Shown piece after piece: positions 1-8,939 of a stretch of DNA of 64,000 nucleotides (the stretch's first letter is position 1; each line of letters begins with the position of its first letter). The DNA is from Nitrosomonas sp. Nm51. Its GTDB lineage: Bacteria > Pseudomonadota > Gammaproteobacteria > Burkholderiales > Nitrosomonadaceae. The DNA lies in the NCBI RefSeq assembly GCF_900111165.1, contig NZ_FOGH01000011.1:1-64000 (forward strand), in the 5' to 3' direction. The position numbers and the translations under genes were made by a program. The notes under the pieces were generated by a model, which saw only the letters and a list, made by a program, of their open reading frames with translations, searched no databases and was not told where the DNA came from.

Positions 1-12
1 CATTTCACCCAT
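1..12 (-). CDS. possible first codons of a gene leaving the window
   Basis: On the minus strand an AGGAG Shine-Dalgarno motif (positions 24-20) lies seven bases before an ATG at position 12, followed by GGT GAA ATG and the window edge. It would be the next gene downstream of the RND pump in the same direction. Only four codons (Met-Gly-Glu-Met) are visible, so no product can be named, and chance occurrence is possible. Confidence 0.3.
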
Positions 13-96
13 TGGGTGACTCCTGTCTTTAGTCCGAAAACCTTGACACTACTACGTTTGAGCTAATTTTTGTAGATCTAACTGAGGAAAATAGGT

Positions 97-3000
97 TTAA
101 TCGGATGAGGATCTTGCCTTTCGTGACAGCCCGGCAGTAATGGCAAAAAACAGCGGCACGAAAAAAATAGCCAGAAACGTGGCTGCCAGCATGCCGCCGA
201 ATACGCCGGTTCCAATAGAATGGCGGCTGGCTGCGCCTGCGCCGGATGCCGTAACTAATGGCAATACGCCAAGAATGAATGCCATTGATGTCATGATGAT
301 CGGGCGGAAACGTAATCGTGCGGCTTCAAGTGCGGCCTGGGTGAGCGACAGTCCTTCCGTATATCGTTGACTGGCGAATTCTACAATTAGAATTGCGTTT
401 TTTGCGGCCAAGCCGATTAAAGTAATCAACCCGATCTGAAAATAAATATCGTTGCTTAAATCTCGCATCCAGATTGCAAAAAGTGCGCCGAGGATACCGA
501 ACGGTACAATCAAAATAACAGCAAACGGTGTGGACCAGCTTTCATATTGCGCGGCCAGAACGAGAAAAACCATGAGCAAGGCAAATGCTAAAATCATGAA
601 TGTCTGACCACCTGCCTTGCTTTCCTGAAATGATATTCCGTCCCATTCCATAGTATAACCTTCCGGCTTGAGCATTTCCTCGGCCAATTGTTCCAATGCT
701 TCCATAGCCTGACCGGAGCTATAACCGGGAGCAGGCGCACCCAGCACAAGTGCAGAGTTAAATCCATTAAAGTGTGTTACAGGATTGGGGCCGCTGTTAA
801 AGTCGGTTGAAACGATTGTATCGAGCGGAATCATCGTCTGTTCCGAATCGTTTTGCACGCGAACGAATATTTTGCTGATATCTTCCGGACTGGATCGATA
901 TTCCGGCGGCGCTTCTGTTTGAACGCGGTAGACGCGGCCAAATTTGACAAAGTCGTTAATGTAAAGATTACCGAAATAAGCCTGCATCGTATCGAACACA
1001 TCCGAAATTGGCACACCCAGGGATTTGGCGCGCTCACGATCTATATGTGCAAACAATCTCGGCGTATTGATTCTGAAATTGGTATTGGCGGCGGCAATTG
1101 CTGGATGCTCAGTTGCTCTGGCGGCGAACGACTGTGCTTTATCGGCAAATTCGGCAAAATCCCGGCCAGTTGGGTCCTGAAGTTGTAAAGAAAACCCTCC
1201 GGTGGCTCCAAGTCCGGATATGGCGGGCGCATTAAACGCCAGAATTAAAGCATCAGGAATCGTTGCGAATTCTTCAAATGCATCGGCAATAAGTGATTGC
1301 GCTTGTTGGCCGGGTTCTTTACGCTCATTCCAGAGTTGAAGCGGCACAAACATGGTTGCCTGATTGGTGCCGCGTGTATTGAAAACGAAATTTTGACCTA
1401 CCAGCGCATCGGTTGAATGAACAGCGGGCTGCGCCTGAAAATATGCTTCAATTTTTGATACGACTTCCGTTGTTCTGGATTTTGAAGCGCCTTCCGGTAA
1501 TTGAAAGATTGTAATGAAGTAGCCTTGATCCTCGTCGGGAAGAAAGCTTTTTGGAATTATTTTGAACATACCGATCATACTGATAATCAGTGCGACAAAA
1601 ATTCCTAGTGCTATGAATTTTCTTTTCAAAATCCAGTCCACTGTATTTACATAGCGTAGTTGCGTCCAACCGAACGCGCTATTAAAAAGTTTCCAGAAAC
1701 CTTTCGGTTCACCATGTTTGGATTTGAGCACCAAAGCGCAGAGCGCAGGACTCAGCGTCAGTGCAGTAAAACCCGAGATTGCAACGGAAACAGCTATAGT
1801 GATAGCGAACTGCTTGTACATTTGACCGGTAATGCCTTCAAGAAAAGCGACGGGGACGAACACCGCGGCAAGAACCAGTACCGATGCAATAATCGCACCC
1901 GTCACTTCGCCCAAAGCCTTAATTGCAGCGTCTTTAGGCGATAATCCGTTTTCCGTCATATTACGTTCAACGTTTTCTACCACAATAATTGCATCGTCCA
2001 CGACAATGCCGATGGCAAGCACCATGCCAAACAATGTAAGTGTATTGATCGAAAAGCCGAGCGCATACATACCCGCCATCGTGCCGATCAACGATATAGG
2101 AATAGTTATCGCAGGTATCAATGTTGTGCGCCAACTTTGTAAAAACAGAAAAACGACCAGAATAACCAGAATCGCGGCTTCGATCAGTGTATGGAAAACT
2201 TCTTCAATGGAAACTTCAATAAATTGAGTTGTATCGTAGGGAACGTCAAATGACATGCCTGCCGGAAAGCTGTCCGACAATTTATCCATTTCAGCACGTA
2301 CGCTTCTAACGGTGTTCAGTGCGTTTGCGCCTGGCGAGAGAAAAGTCAGTAAAAATGTGTTTGGCTTGCTGTTCCACCGGCCTTCAAGATCGTAAGACTG
2401 GGCGCCCAATTCGACTTTAGCAACATCGCGCATGCGAACCATTGAGCCGTCAGGGTATGCGCGAACAATCATGTTCTCAAACTCTTTCACATCACTCATA
2501 CGGCCGCTGGTGATGACAGGAATTGTAAGCTCTGTTTTCTTTGTTGTCGGATCGCGCCCGATTCTGCCGGCAGGGAAATCCCGGTTTTGTTCGCGTACTA
2601 CATTAGCGATTTCTGTAGGCGTGATATTAAGTTGAGCCATACGAACCGGATCAAGTATCAATCGCATGGCGTAATCTTGAGCGCCGTAAACGATTGCGTC
2701 ACCCACACCGGGTAATCGTTTGATATTGTCAAGTACCTGGATCAGCGCATAGTTGGAGATATAAACCGGATCATGCCGGGGGTCGGTAGAGCTTAATGCA
2801 ATCACAGCAAGCATATTGGGCGACATCTTTTTTACGGTTACACCTCGTCTGAGTACTTCTTCAGGCAGTTGCGGTTCCGCCAGCTTCTGACGGTTCTGCG
2901 TTTGCACCTGCGCGATATCGATATCCGTGCCGATCTCGAACGTCAAGCGCATCGTCATATGCCCGTCATTTGTGCTTGTAGAATCGTAATATAATAGATT

Positions 3001-3222
3001 GTCGATGCCGGGCAGTTGAATTTCAATCGGACGCGCCACAGACTCGGCAACTGTTTCTGCATTTGCACCCGGATAATCTGCTTCAATTTGTATCATTGGC
3101 GGGACAATATCGGGAAACTGTGCCACAGGGAGATTCAAAAAAGACACCAGACCGACAACGACGATGAGGATAGACAGAACGGATGCAAAAATGGGGCGAT
3201 CTATAAAAAACCGTAAGTTCAT
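97..3222 (-). CDS. RND multidrug efflux pump, inner-membrane transporter (HAE1/AcrB type)
   Basis: This 1041-residue protein is the proton-driven inner-membrane pump of a tripartite efflux complex that exports hydrophobic or amphiphilic compounds. The N-terminus FFIDRPIFASVLSILI and the VAQFPDI segment are typical of the HAE1 branch. The family motif with paired Asp residues (VVDDAIIVVENVERN, near residue 405) marks the proton-relay helix, and the second-half helix RFRPIIMTSMAFILG is also present. Full family length is about 1030-1050, so it looks intact. The start codon overlaps the end of the adaptor gene by four bases (ATGA), implying translational coupling in an operon ordered outer membrane factor, adaptor, pump. 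The substrate cannot be read from the sequence; residues match drug pumps rather than heavy-metal (HME) pumps. Confidence 0.95.
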   Translation of the reverse strand: MNLRFFIDRPIFASVLSILIVVVGLVSFLNLPVAQFPDIVPPMIQIEADYPGANAETVAESVARPIEIQLPGIDNLLYYDSTSTNDGHMTMRLTFEIGTDIDIAQVQTQNRQKLAEPQLPEEVLRRGVTVKKMSPNMLAVIALSSTDPRHDPVYISNYALIQVLDNIKRLPGVGDAIVYGAQDYAMRLILDPVRMAQLNITPTEIANVVREQNRDFPAGRIGRDPTTKKTELTIPVITSGRMSDVKEFENMIVRAYPDGSMVRMRDVAKVELGAQSYDLEGRWNSKPNTFLLTFLSPGANALNTVRSVRAEMDKLSDSFPAGMSFDVPYDTTQFIEVSIEEVFHTLIEAAILVILVVFLFLQSWRTTLIPAITIPISLIGTMAGMYALGFSINTLTLFGMVLAIGIVVDDAIIVVENVERNMTENGLSPKDAAIKALGEVTGAIIASVLVLAAVFVPVAFLEGITGQMYKQFAITIAVSVAISGFTALTLSPALCALVLKSKHGEPKGFWKLFNSAFGWTQLRYVNTVDWILKRKFIALGIFVALIISMIGMFKIIPKSFLPDEDQGYFITIFQLPEGASKSRTTEVVSKIEAYFQAQPAVHSTDALVGQNFVFNTRGTNQATMFVPLQLWNERKEPGQQAQSLIADAFEEFATIPDALILAFNAPAISGLGATGGFSLQLQDPTGRDFAEFADKAQSFAARATEHPAIAAANTNFRINTPRLFAHIDRERAKSLGVPISDVFDTMQAYFGNLYINDFVKFGRVYRVQTEAPPEYRSSPEDISKIFVRVQNDSEQTMIPLDTIVSTDFNSGPNPVTHFNGFNSALVLGAPAPGYSSGQAMEALEQLAEEMLKPEGYTMEWDGISFQESKAGGQTFMILAFALLMVFLVLAAQYESWSTPFAVILIVPFGILGALFAIWMRDLSNDIYFQIGLITLIGLAAKNAILIVEFASQRYTEGLSLTQAALEAARLRFRPIIMTSMAFILGVLPLVTASGAGAASRHSIGTGVFGGMLAATFLAIFFVPLFFAITAGLSRKARSSSD

Positions 3223-4445
3223 GGCGTTCCTGGATTATCTCTATTGTTCTCAGATGCGTTTTTTGAAACGGGCGTCACTTCGATGCCAGGCTGAACCCGA
3301 TGAAATCCGGCCACTATAACCTTTTCGCCTGACTCAAGTCCTCTTTCAATCAACCAGTCATTGTCGTGCCATGTAGTTGCATGCACTTGGCGTAATTCCA
3401 CTTTATTTTTATCATCAACTATGTAGACAAATGAACCGTTCGCGCTGTGTTGCACCGCGCGTTGAGGAATCAGTATGGCATTGAGCCGGTGGTATCCCTT
3501 TAACCTGATAGTGACGAATTGCCCGGGAAGGAAATTTGACTGCCCCGGAGAGAAGTTCCCGGATGGATTGGGAAAAGTAAACCGGCCCTGGAGCGTACCG
3601 GTTTCGGCCCGGATCGTTACTGCCGTAAAGTCCAGTATGCCTTCTTCAGGATATACACTGCCGTCGGCAAAGGTCATGACACCGCGCAGCTGATATAAAT
3701 CCGGTCTTTCAACCTTTTTCTCCGCAAGTTCTCTTCGTCTACGCAAGATGTAACTTTCCGGCACGTTAACGCTGACATACATTGGATCGAGCTGGTCGAT
3801 AGTATTTAATAAAGTAGTCTGGGCGGAGATGAGCTGGCCTTCATAAAAATTGCTTCTTCCGATCCGTCCGCTTACCGTAGCGACAACGACGGTATTGTCC
3901 AGATCAAATTTTGCCTTGACTACGTCGTTTTGCGCAGCTTCGAGCGCAGCTTCAGCACTTAAAACGTCGGCAACAGCATCATCGACATCTTTCTGGCTTA
4001 CCGCTTGCTCTTCCAATAGCGGCTTTACGCGGGCAAGATTCTGTTTAGTCTGTACTAAGCGTGCTTTGTGCAGTGCAACCTTGGCTTTCATGGCCTGATA
4101 GATTGCGTTAAAAGGAACCGGGTCGATCAAATACAGTTTGTCTCCTTTTTTGACATTCCGGCCTTCAGTGTAATATATCTTTTCTATTACACCGGAAACC
4201 TGGGCGCGTATTTCCACGGGGCGGAAAGCTTCCGCTCTGCCGATAAACACTGGCTCGTCCGGTATTGTCCGGCTGGAGACCGTGACAGTTTCCACCTCAG
4301 GAGGCGGCGGTGCAGAATCGGGAGGGGTATCCGGCGCGCAACCGGCAGACAGGGTTAAGGCAATTGCCACGGTTGCTACCCTGATCAGCGATTTCACGGC
4401 AGCATCTTGCAATCGTAATGGCTTCAGTAACTTTCGAGTGTTCAT
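3219..4445 (-). CDS. RND efflux periplasmic adaptor (membrane fusion protein) lipoprotein
   Basis: This is the periplasmic adaptor that links the inner-membrane RND pump to the outer membrane channel. I start it at the ATG at 4445 rather than an upstream TTG. The N-terminus has a hydrophobic stretch ending in a lipobox (LSAGC), so it should be a lipid-anchored protein. It then shows the lipoyl/barrel-sandwich half-motifs (PVEIRAQVSGVIEKIYYTEG and ATVSGRIGRS), an alpha-helical hairpin of about 90 residues rich in Ala, Lys and Glu between them, and C-terminal beta-barrel and membrane-proximal segments. The order and spacing match AcrA/MexA proteins. It lies 67 bp downstream of the outer membrane factor and overlaps the pump gene by four bases. 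Confidence 0.93.
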   Translation of the reverse strand: MNTRKLLKPLRLQDAAVKSLIRVATVAIALTLSAGCAPDTPPDSAPPPPEVETVTVSSRTIPDEPVFIGRAEAFRPVEIRAQVSGVIEKIYYTEGRNVKKGDKLYLIDPVPFNAIYQAMKAKVALHKARLVQTKQNLARVKPLLEEQAVSQKDVDDAVADVLSAEAALEAAQNDVVKAKFDLDNTVVVATVSGRIGRSNFYEGQLISAQTTLLNTIDQLDPMYVSVNVPESYILRRRRELAEKKVERPDLYQLRGVMTFADGSVYPEEGILDFTAVTIRAETGTLQGRFTFPNPSGNFSPGQSNFLPGQFVTIRLKGYHRLNAILIPQRAVQHSANGSFVYIVDDKNKVELRQVHATTWHDNDWLIERGLESGEKVIVAGFHRVQPGIEVTPVSKNASENNRDNPGTP

Positions 4446-4512
4446 TATTATCAATTAATTTTTAAGAATAGCTTTGATATATCCGGTGAATTTCAAAGTT
4501 CAACTTTTATGA

Positions 4513-5946
4513 TTACCCTTCTTCCATATCTTTGTATTGATATTCACGCTCCCATCCACCGCCCAGCGCTCTGTATAGTCTTACGATGGAAATCAGATGC
4601 AGGCGATGCGCTTCCGTATGTGAGAATTTTGCTTGGTACAAATTGCGTTTGGCAAGCAATACATCGACATAGCTGGTGATACCGCCTCTATAACGCAGAT
4701 TGGCAACATGCAATGCCGATTGGAGTGCATCTACCTGCTGTTGCCTGGCTTTTCGTTGTTCGCTGGCCTTGCGGATTGCAACCAGCGCGTCTTCAACTTC
4801 CTTGAACGCGACCAAAATTGTCTGACGGTAATTTGCTATTGCCTGATTGGCCTGCGCTTCGGCTACGCGTTGTTCAAACCCGAGTATCGTCGCGTTAAAC
4901 AGAGGAGCTGCAAGTCCAATGCCGCTTGCGCCATATTTGGTATCGGAGAAAGTTAACAGGTTGGAAAGCGATGGACTTGCAACACCGAGAAGCCCGGTAA
5001 TTGAAAAACGCGGAAAACGCATTGCCTTTGTCATGCCTATTCGTGCTGTTGCTGCTGTTAACACTTGCTCTGCCTGTACAATATCGGGGCGGCGCTGTAA
5101 AAGCTCGGAAGGCAGTCCGGCAGGTATCTCGGGCGGGATATGTTGCTGAGCCAACGTGCGAAACCTAAGTATGGGAGAAGGGTTTTTACCCAGTAATACG
5201 TTCAGTTCATTTTCGGTTTGTACGATAAGACGCTCAAAATCGGCAACCAATGCAGCTGCGTTGGCGCGTTCAGCCTCGAATTGGTCGAGATCGATTCGGG
5301 GTATTAGGCCTGCTTTCAATTGTGCTCTCGATATGGCGACAGATTCTTCCCATGAAGCTAATGCCTGGAGAGCAATGCTGCGTTGTGTGTCGTATTGCAG
5401 CAGGTCAAAATATGCTTGCGCCACCGCGCTGACTAACATGATCAAGATCGCCCGGCGGTTTTCTTCCTGCGCGAATACTTCCGCACGCGCCGCTTCCGTG
5501 GATCTTCGAATTCTGCCCCAGACATCGATTTCCCAGCTCATTACGGCATTGCCGAAATAATTAAATGGCGTTGGAAAACCTGGGCGCGGGAATCCGCCAA
5601 GCTTGCCGAAAAAAGGCGCGTTACTTTCAACGTCTATCCTGGGTAGAAAATCCATACGGGCAATATGAACTCGCGCCTGATATTCCTCTATCATTGCAAC
5701 AGCGCGTTTGAGATCTTGATTGTTGATTATTGCTTCGGTAATAAGCTGCTGCAGCGTTTCATCTTTGAGAAATTCCCACCAGGACTGTGACGCAACTGAT
5801 TCACCGATGTCCTGATTCATTCTGAATTGGCTGCTTACCTCAATGGATGGACGTTTATAGTCCGGACCCATTGCACAGGCGGTCAATAATACATAGGAAA
5901 GTAAGGCGATTGCTCGTGCCCGGTATCGTTGGATAAAAAAATTCAT
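4513..5946 (-). CDS. outer membrane factor lipoprotein of RND efflux system (NodT/OprM family)
   Basis: This is the outer membrane channel of the tripartite efflux complex. The start is the ATG at 5946; an in-frame TTG two codons upstream is less likely. A signal peptide ends in the lipobox LLTAC, followed by MGPDYKRP, the hallmark start of NodT/OprM mature proteins. Two homologous OEP repeats with long amphipathic helices follow, including the conserved RRPDIVQAEQ-type motif and LRYRGGITSYVDVL near the C-terminus. Length (about 477 aa) is normal. It is the first gene of the operon; having the channel gene ahead of adaptor and pump is less common than the adaptor-pump-channel order. Confidence 0.93.
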   Translation of the reverse strand: MNFFIQRYRARAIALLSYVLLTACAMGPDYKRPSIEVSSQFRMNQDIGESVASQSWWEFLKDETLQQLITEAIINNQDLKRAVAMIEEYQARVHIARMDFLPRIDVESNAPFFGKLGGFPRPGFPTPFNYFGNAVMSWEIDVWGRIRRSTEAARAEVFAQEENRRAILIMLVSAVAQAYFDLLQYDTQRSIALQALASWEESVAISRAQLKAGLIPRIDLDQFEAERANAAALVADFERLIVQTENELNVLLGKNPSPILRFRTLAQQHIPPEIPAGLPSELLQRRPDIVQAEQVLTAATARIGMTKAMRFPRFSITGLLGVASPSLSNLLTFSDTKYGASGIGLAAPLFNATILGFEQRVAEAQANQAIANYRQTILVAFKEVEDALVAIRKASEQRKARQQQVDALQSALHVANLRYRGGITSYVDVLLAKRNLYQAKFSHTEAHRLHLISIVRLYRALGGGWEREYQYKDMEEG

Positions 5947-6007
5947 GAACAAAAAATCATGTAATATTTGAAGTAAATAAGTAACCTTGTTAATTTAGAG
6001 TCAATAC

Positions 6008-7279
6008 ATGCTGGTTAACGCAATAGTTGCTCATGTTTGTTTTAATTCTATTCGAACTCTTATTGAAATTCGGTCGCGCGCACACCGCAATCAAGTCATT
6101 TACTATAGAATGAACAGCATGGCTCTATTGAGTTTGTCAAAAAAATACTGTGTGTATGTGCTCATAATTATACAGTTATGCATTTCATGTTATAGCAGAT
6201 ATTTTGTTACTGTGATATGCGTCCTGTTGTTAAATGGCTGCGCCAATCTGGGCTATTATGCGCAGGCGGTTAACGGCCATATGGATGTCATGCGGCGCGC
6301 CCAGCCGATCAGCGGCTTGATCGACAATCCCGGTGTCGACCCTGATTTGAAACGCATTCTCAGTCAGGCTGCGGCCATGCGAAAATTCGCCAGCGAGGCG
6401 CTTGAACTTCCAGATAACCAAAGCTATACCCGTTATGCGGATTTGAAAAGACCCTACGCAGTCTGGAATGTTGTCGCGGCGCCGGAATTTTCCATCCGGT
6501 TGAAACGATGGTGTTTTGTCAAAGCCGGCTGCGTAAGCTACCGCGGTTTTTTTTCCCAGGCCAGGGCCGAGCGCTATGCTGACCGGCTTCGAGCCAAAGG
6601 CTACGATGTACACGTTGGCGGCGTACCTGCATATTCCACGCTGGGATGGTTTAGCGACCCCGTATTGAATACGTTCATTCATTCCGAACTGGAGCTGGCG
6701 CGATTGATTTTTCATGAGCTGGCGCATCAGGTTGTTTATGTGCCGGGCGATACGGTTTTTAATGAGTCGTTCGCCACGCTGGTTGAACAAGAAGGTATCC
6801 GGCGCTGGCTGACGCATAAAGGCAAATCAGAACAGTATGCCGCGTACCACGCCCGGCGCGAAATGCAAACGACTTTCAATACCCTTGTCCTCGCTCACCG
6901 CAAGCGCCTGAAAGCATTGTTCGAAACGGATATCAGCGACGCCGGGAAACGTGCAGCCAAAGCATATGTATTCAATGATCTGCACGCGCAGTTTACGCTG
7001 TTGGCAAGCGCCCGGCCGGAATTCGGCCGTTATGAACGGTGGTTTGCAAAACCGCTCAACAACGCACGCCTGGCAACTGTATCGGTTTATACACAGTTGC
7101 TGCCGGCGTTTCGGGCGCTGCTTGCATTGCAGGATGGTGATATGGCGCGCTTCTATGCTGCTGTCCGGGTAATTGGCGAACTGCCCAGCGCCGCCGAACG
7201 TGCCGATGCCCTGCAAATGGCGCTTGATAAAAGCCGGCACAATGCGCTTGCAGGCATGATTACACAACAGCCGCAATGA
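6008..7279 (+). CDS. putative zinc aminopeptidase lipoprotein (COG4324 type)
   Basis: The protein resembles the proteobacterial predicted aminopeptidase family (COG4324). The metal-binding motif HELAH lies at about residues 236-240 and is followed about 20 residues later by NESFA, giving the third ligand Glu expected of HExxH...E zinc peptidases. A hydrophobic segment ends in LLLNGC, a convincing lipobox, so the mature protein should be a cell-envelope lipoprotein. The start is uncertain: ATG 6008 has a weak AGAG upstream, while ATG 6110 or 6119 would shorten an N-terminus that looks too long for a lipoprotein signal. No substrate is known. It is divergent from the RND operon and convergent with DoxX across a family A repeat. 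Confidence 0.75.
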   Translation: MLVNAIVAHVCFNSIRTLIEIRSRAHRNQVIYYRMNSMALLSLSKKYCVYVLIIIQLCISCYSRYFVTVICVLLLNGCANLGYYAQAVNGHMDVMRRAQPISGLIDNPGVDPDLKRILSQAAAMRKFASEALELPDNQSYTRYADLKRPYAVWNVVAAPEFSIRLKRWCFVKAGCVSYRGFFSQARAERYADRLRAKGYDVHVGGVPAYSTLGWFSDPVLNTFIHSELELARLIFHELAHQVVYVPGDTVFNESFATLVEQEGIRRWLTHKGKSEQYAAYHARREMQTTFNTLVLAHRKRLKALFETDISDAGKRAAKAYVFNDLHAQFTLLASARPEFGRYERWFAKPLNNARLATVSVYTQLLPAFRALLALQDGDMARFYAAVRVIGELPSAAERADALQMALDKSRHNALAGMITQQPQ

Positions 7280-7306
7280 CCGGACCGGCAGATGCCCGAA
7301 ACAAGC

Positions 7307-7473
7307 TTAGGAGTCGTTCATAAATAACTGTAGCACCTGGATCGCGTCTGGCGGGCACACTGCGGCGTTGTTCGTCGTCGCCATAGCCTGTGTGCTATGA
7401 CTCATCCTCCCGCCTTGCATTGCATCCCGCCAGACGCGCCCAATTGTCACACTTATTTATTCGCTGCTCCTTA
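7307..7473 (+). repeat. repeat family A, full copy 1 (MITE-like palindrome)
   Basis: This is a 167-bp element with imperfect inverted ends, TTAGGAG at the left and CTCCTTA at the right, continuing inward as CGTTCATAAATAACTGT and ACTTATTTATTCG. Further inside, GCGTCTGGCGGG pairs with CCCGCCAGACGC, so most of the element can fold into a long hairpin. It lies between the convergent peptidase and DoxX genes, and its right end supplies the DoxX stop codon. It has no coding capacity of its own. Nearly identical copies lie at 14210, 46134 and 60648. Confidence 0.9.
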
Positions 7474-7845
7474 GCGTTGCCGCCGGTCTACGCTGTAAGT
7501 GCCGGCGCCATAAACGGCGAGCAGGATCAAACCGCCGGCAATTGCAATATTTTTCTGGAACATAATGAGCTGCATTTGATCGTCGAAGTTGTTGTGGAAA
7601 AGTATCGCGGTTGCGATGGCAAAAAGCGCCAGGATAAGCGATACCCATTGGGTTTTCCAGCCGGCGATCAGCGCCAGACCGCCGCCAAGTTCCAGTATGA
7701 TGACCAGCGGCAGCAGTTCACCGGGAACGCCCATCGCATTCATATATCCCTGCGTGCCTTCATAGCCGCCGATTTTGTTGTAGCCGGCCAGAAAAAATAT
7801 CTGGGCTAACAGGATACGTGCAATTAATTCACTGATTTGTTTCAT
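7471..7845 (-). CDS. DoxX family membrane protein
   Basis: This 124-residue protein of the DoxX/DoxD-like family has four predicted membrane helices. The typical early segment (ARILLAQIFFLAGYNKI) and the central GGGLALIAGW motif are present. The family is linked to quinone-related redox or oxidative stress membrane complexes; the exact role here is unknown. The ATG at 7845 has a good ribosome site (GGAGCTTCAA). The gene is divergent from a LysR regulator that starts 126 bp away, a very common arrangement for DoxX genes. The last codons and TAA stop run into the end of a family A repeat, so the C-terminus may have been altered by insertion. Confidence 0.85.
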   Translation of the reverse strand: MKQISELIARILLAQIFFLAGYNKIGGYEGTQGYMNAMGVPGELLPLVIILELGGGLALIAGWKTQWVSLILALFAIATAILFHNNFDDQMQLIMFQKNIAIAGGLILLAVYGAGTYSVDRRQR

Positions 7846-7893
7846 TTGAAGCTCCTTTAAACCTGGAAATCGAACATTGGTGATGCAGAATAT

Positions 7894-7906
7894 TATTACT
7901 GTAATA
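7894..7906. promoter_or_regulatory. candidate LysR operator (T-N11-A palindrome)
   Basis: The 13-base sequence TATTACTGTAATA is a perfect palindrome around one base and fits the T-N11-A LysR-box pattern exactly. It sits in the 125-bp divergent interval between doxX and the LysR gene, where such regulators usually bind. Binding is inferred. Confidence 0.5.
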
Positions 7907-7970
7907 TAATCCGGAATAAACAGGCGTTATTGCAAATTACTGTTCCTTATCTGACAACAATTGAATTCGT

Positions 7971-8903
7971 ATGAACCGGTTTGAAAATATGCAAACATTT
8001 GTCCGGGTCGTTGATGCCGGCAGCATCAGCGGCGCAGCCGAGCGGCTGGGCGTGGCAAAGTCAGTGGTAAGCCGCCGCTTGAAGGAACTGGAAATGCATC
8101 TGGGCGCCGCGCTGTTTCATCGAACCACCCGGAAGATGAATTTAACCGAAACCGGCCGTACTTTTTTTCAGCAGACGGTGCGCATTCTCGACGATTTGCA
8201 GGAGGCTGAACTGACGGCCTCGCAAGCGCATGGTATGCTCAAAGGCAGTCTGCGCGTTGCGTTGCCGTTGAGCTTTGGTCTGATGCATATGGGACCGGCG
8301 ATTGATGCGTTTTTGCAGGCGCATCCGCAGATTGAATTCGATCTCGATTTTAATGACCGTCAGGTTGATCTGGTGACTGAAGGGTTCGATCTGGCTATCC
8401 GTATCGCCAATCTTGCTGATTCCAGTCTGATGGCGCGCCGTCTTGCCGGCATTCGGGCAGTGATGTGCGCCAGTCCGGACTACCTGAAACGCAACGGGAT
8501 TCCGCAGGCGGTGAGCGATCTGGCGCACCATCAGTGCCTGGCTTACAACCTGCTGCGCGACTTTAATCACTGGCATGTGCATGATACAAACGGCAACCCT
8601 GTCAGGGTTCGCATTCGGCCTTATTTAAAAGCGGGCAACGGCGAATTTCTCCGCGATGCTGCTGTCAGCGGGCTGGGCATTGCCTTGCTGCCGACTTTTA
8701 TTGTATACCGGGAAGTTGAGCAAGGCGCCCTGGTGCCGGTTCTGACGGATTATCATTGTCCGCAGATAGCGGCTTATACCGTGTATCCGCAAACCCGCCA
8801 CCTTTCACGTAGAGTCAGGGCATTTGTCGATTTTCTGGCCGAACGCTTTAACAAAACCCCGTACTGGGATAAGTGTTTACAGCAGGAAATATCTGAATGT
8901 TAG
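7971..8903 (+). CDS. LysR family transcriptional regulator
   Basis: This 310-residue regulator has an N-terminal winged helix-turn-helix (residues about 5-60: MQTFVRVVDAGSISGAAERL, then SVVSRRLKELE) and a C-terminal LysR substrate-binding domain. The sequence FHRTTRKMNLTETG is typical of the subgroup (AaeR/DhcR-like) that often controls adjacent quinone or aldehyde oxidoreductases and DoxX proteins. It probably controls the divergent doxX gene through the palindrome between them; the inducer is unknown. Confidence 0.92.
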   Translation: MNRFENMQTFVRVVDAGSISGAAERLGVAKSVVSRRLKELEMHLGAALFHRTTRKMNLTETGRTFFQQTVRILDDLQEAELTASQAHGMLKGSLRVALPLSFGLMHMGPAIDAFLQAHPQIEFDLDFNDRQVDLVTEGFDLAIRIANLADSSLMARRLAGIRAVMCASPDYLKRNGIPQAVSDLAHHQCLAYNLLRDFNHWHVHDTNGNPVRVRIRPYLKAGNGEFLRDAAVSGLGIALLPTFIVYREVEQGALVPVLTDYHCPQIAAYTVYPQTRHLSRRVRAFVDFLAERFNKTPYWDKCLQQEISEC

Positions 8904-8939
8904 GAGGATGTTAACAATTCTTGTCGATTGGAAGACCTG

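Noticed and set aside
140-2635. Several plus-strand frames opposite the RND pump gene
   Set aside because: They are antisense shadows without ribosome sites; the minus-strand protein is full length and conserved. The same holds for frames opposite treY, treZ, glgP and cas3.
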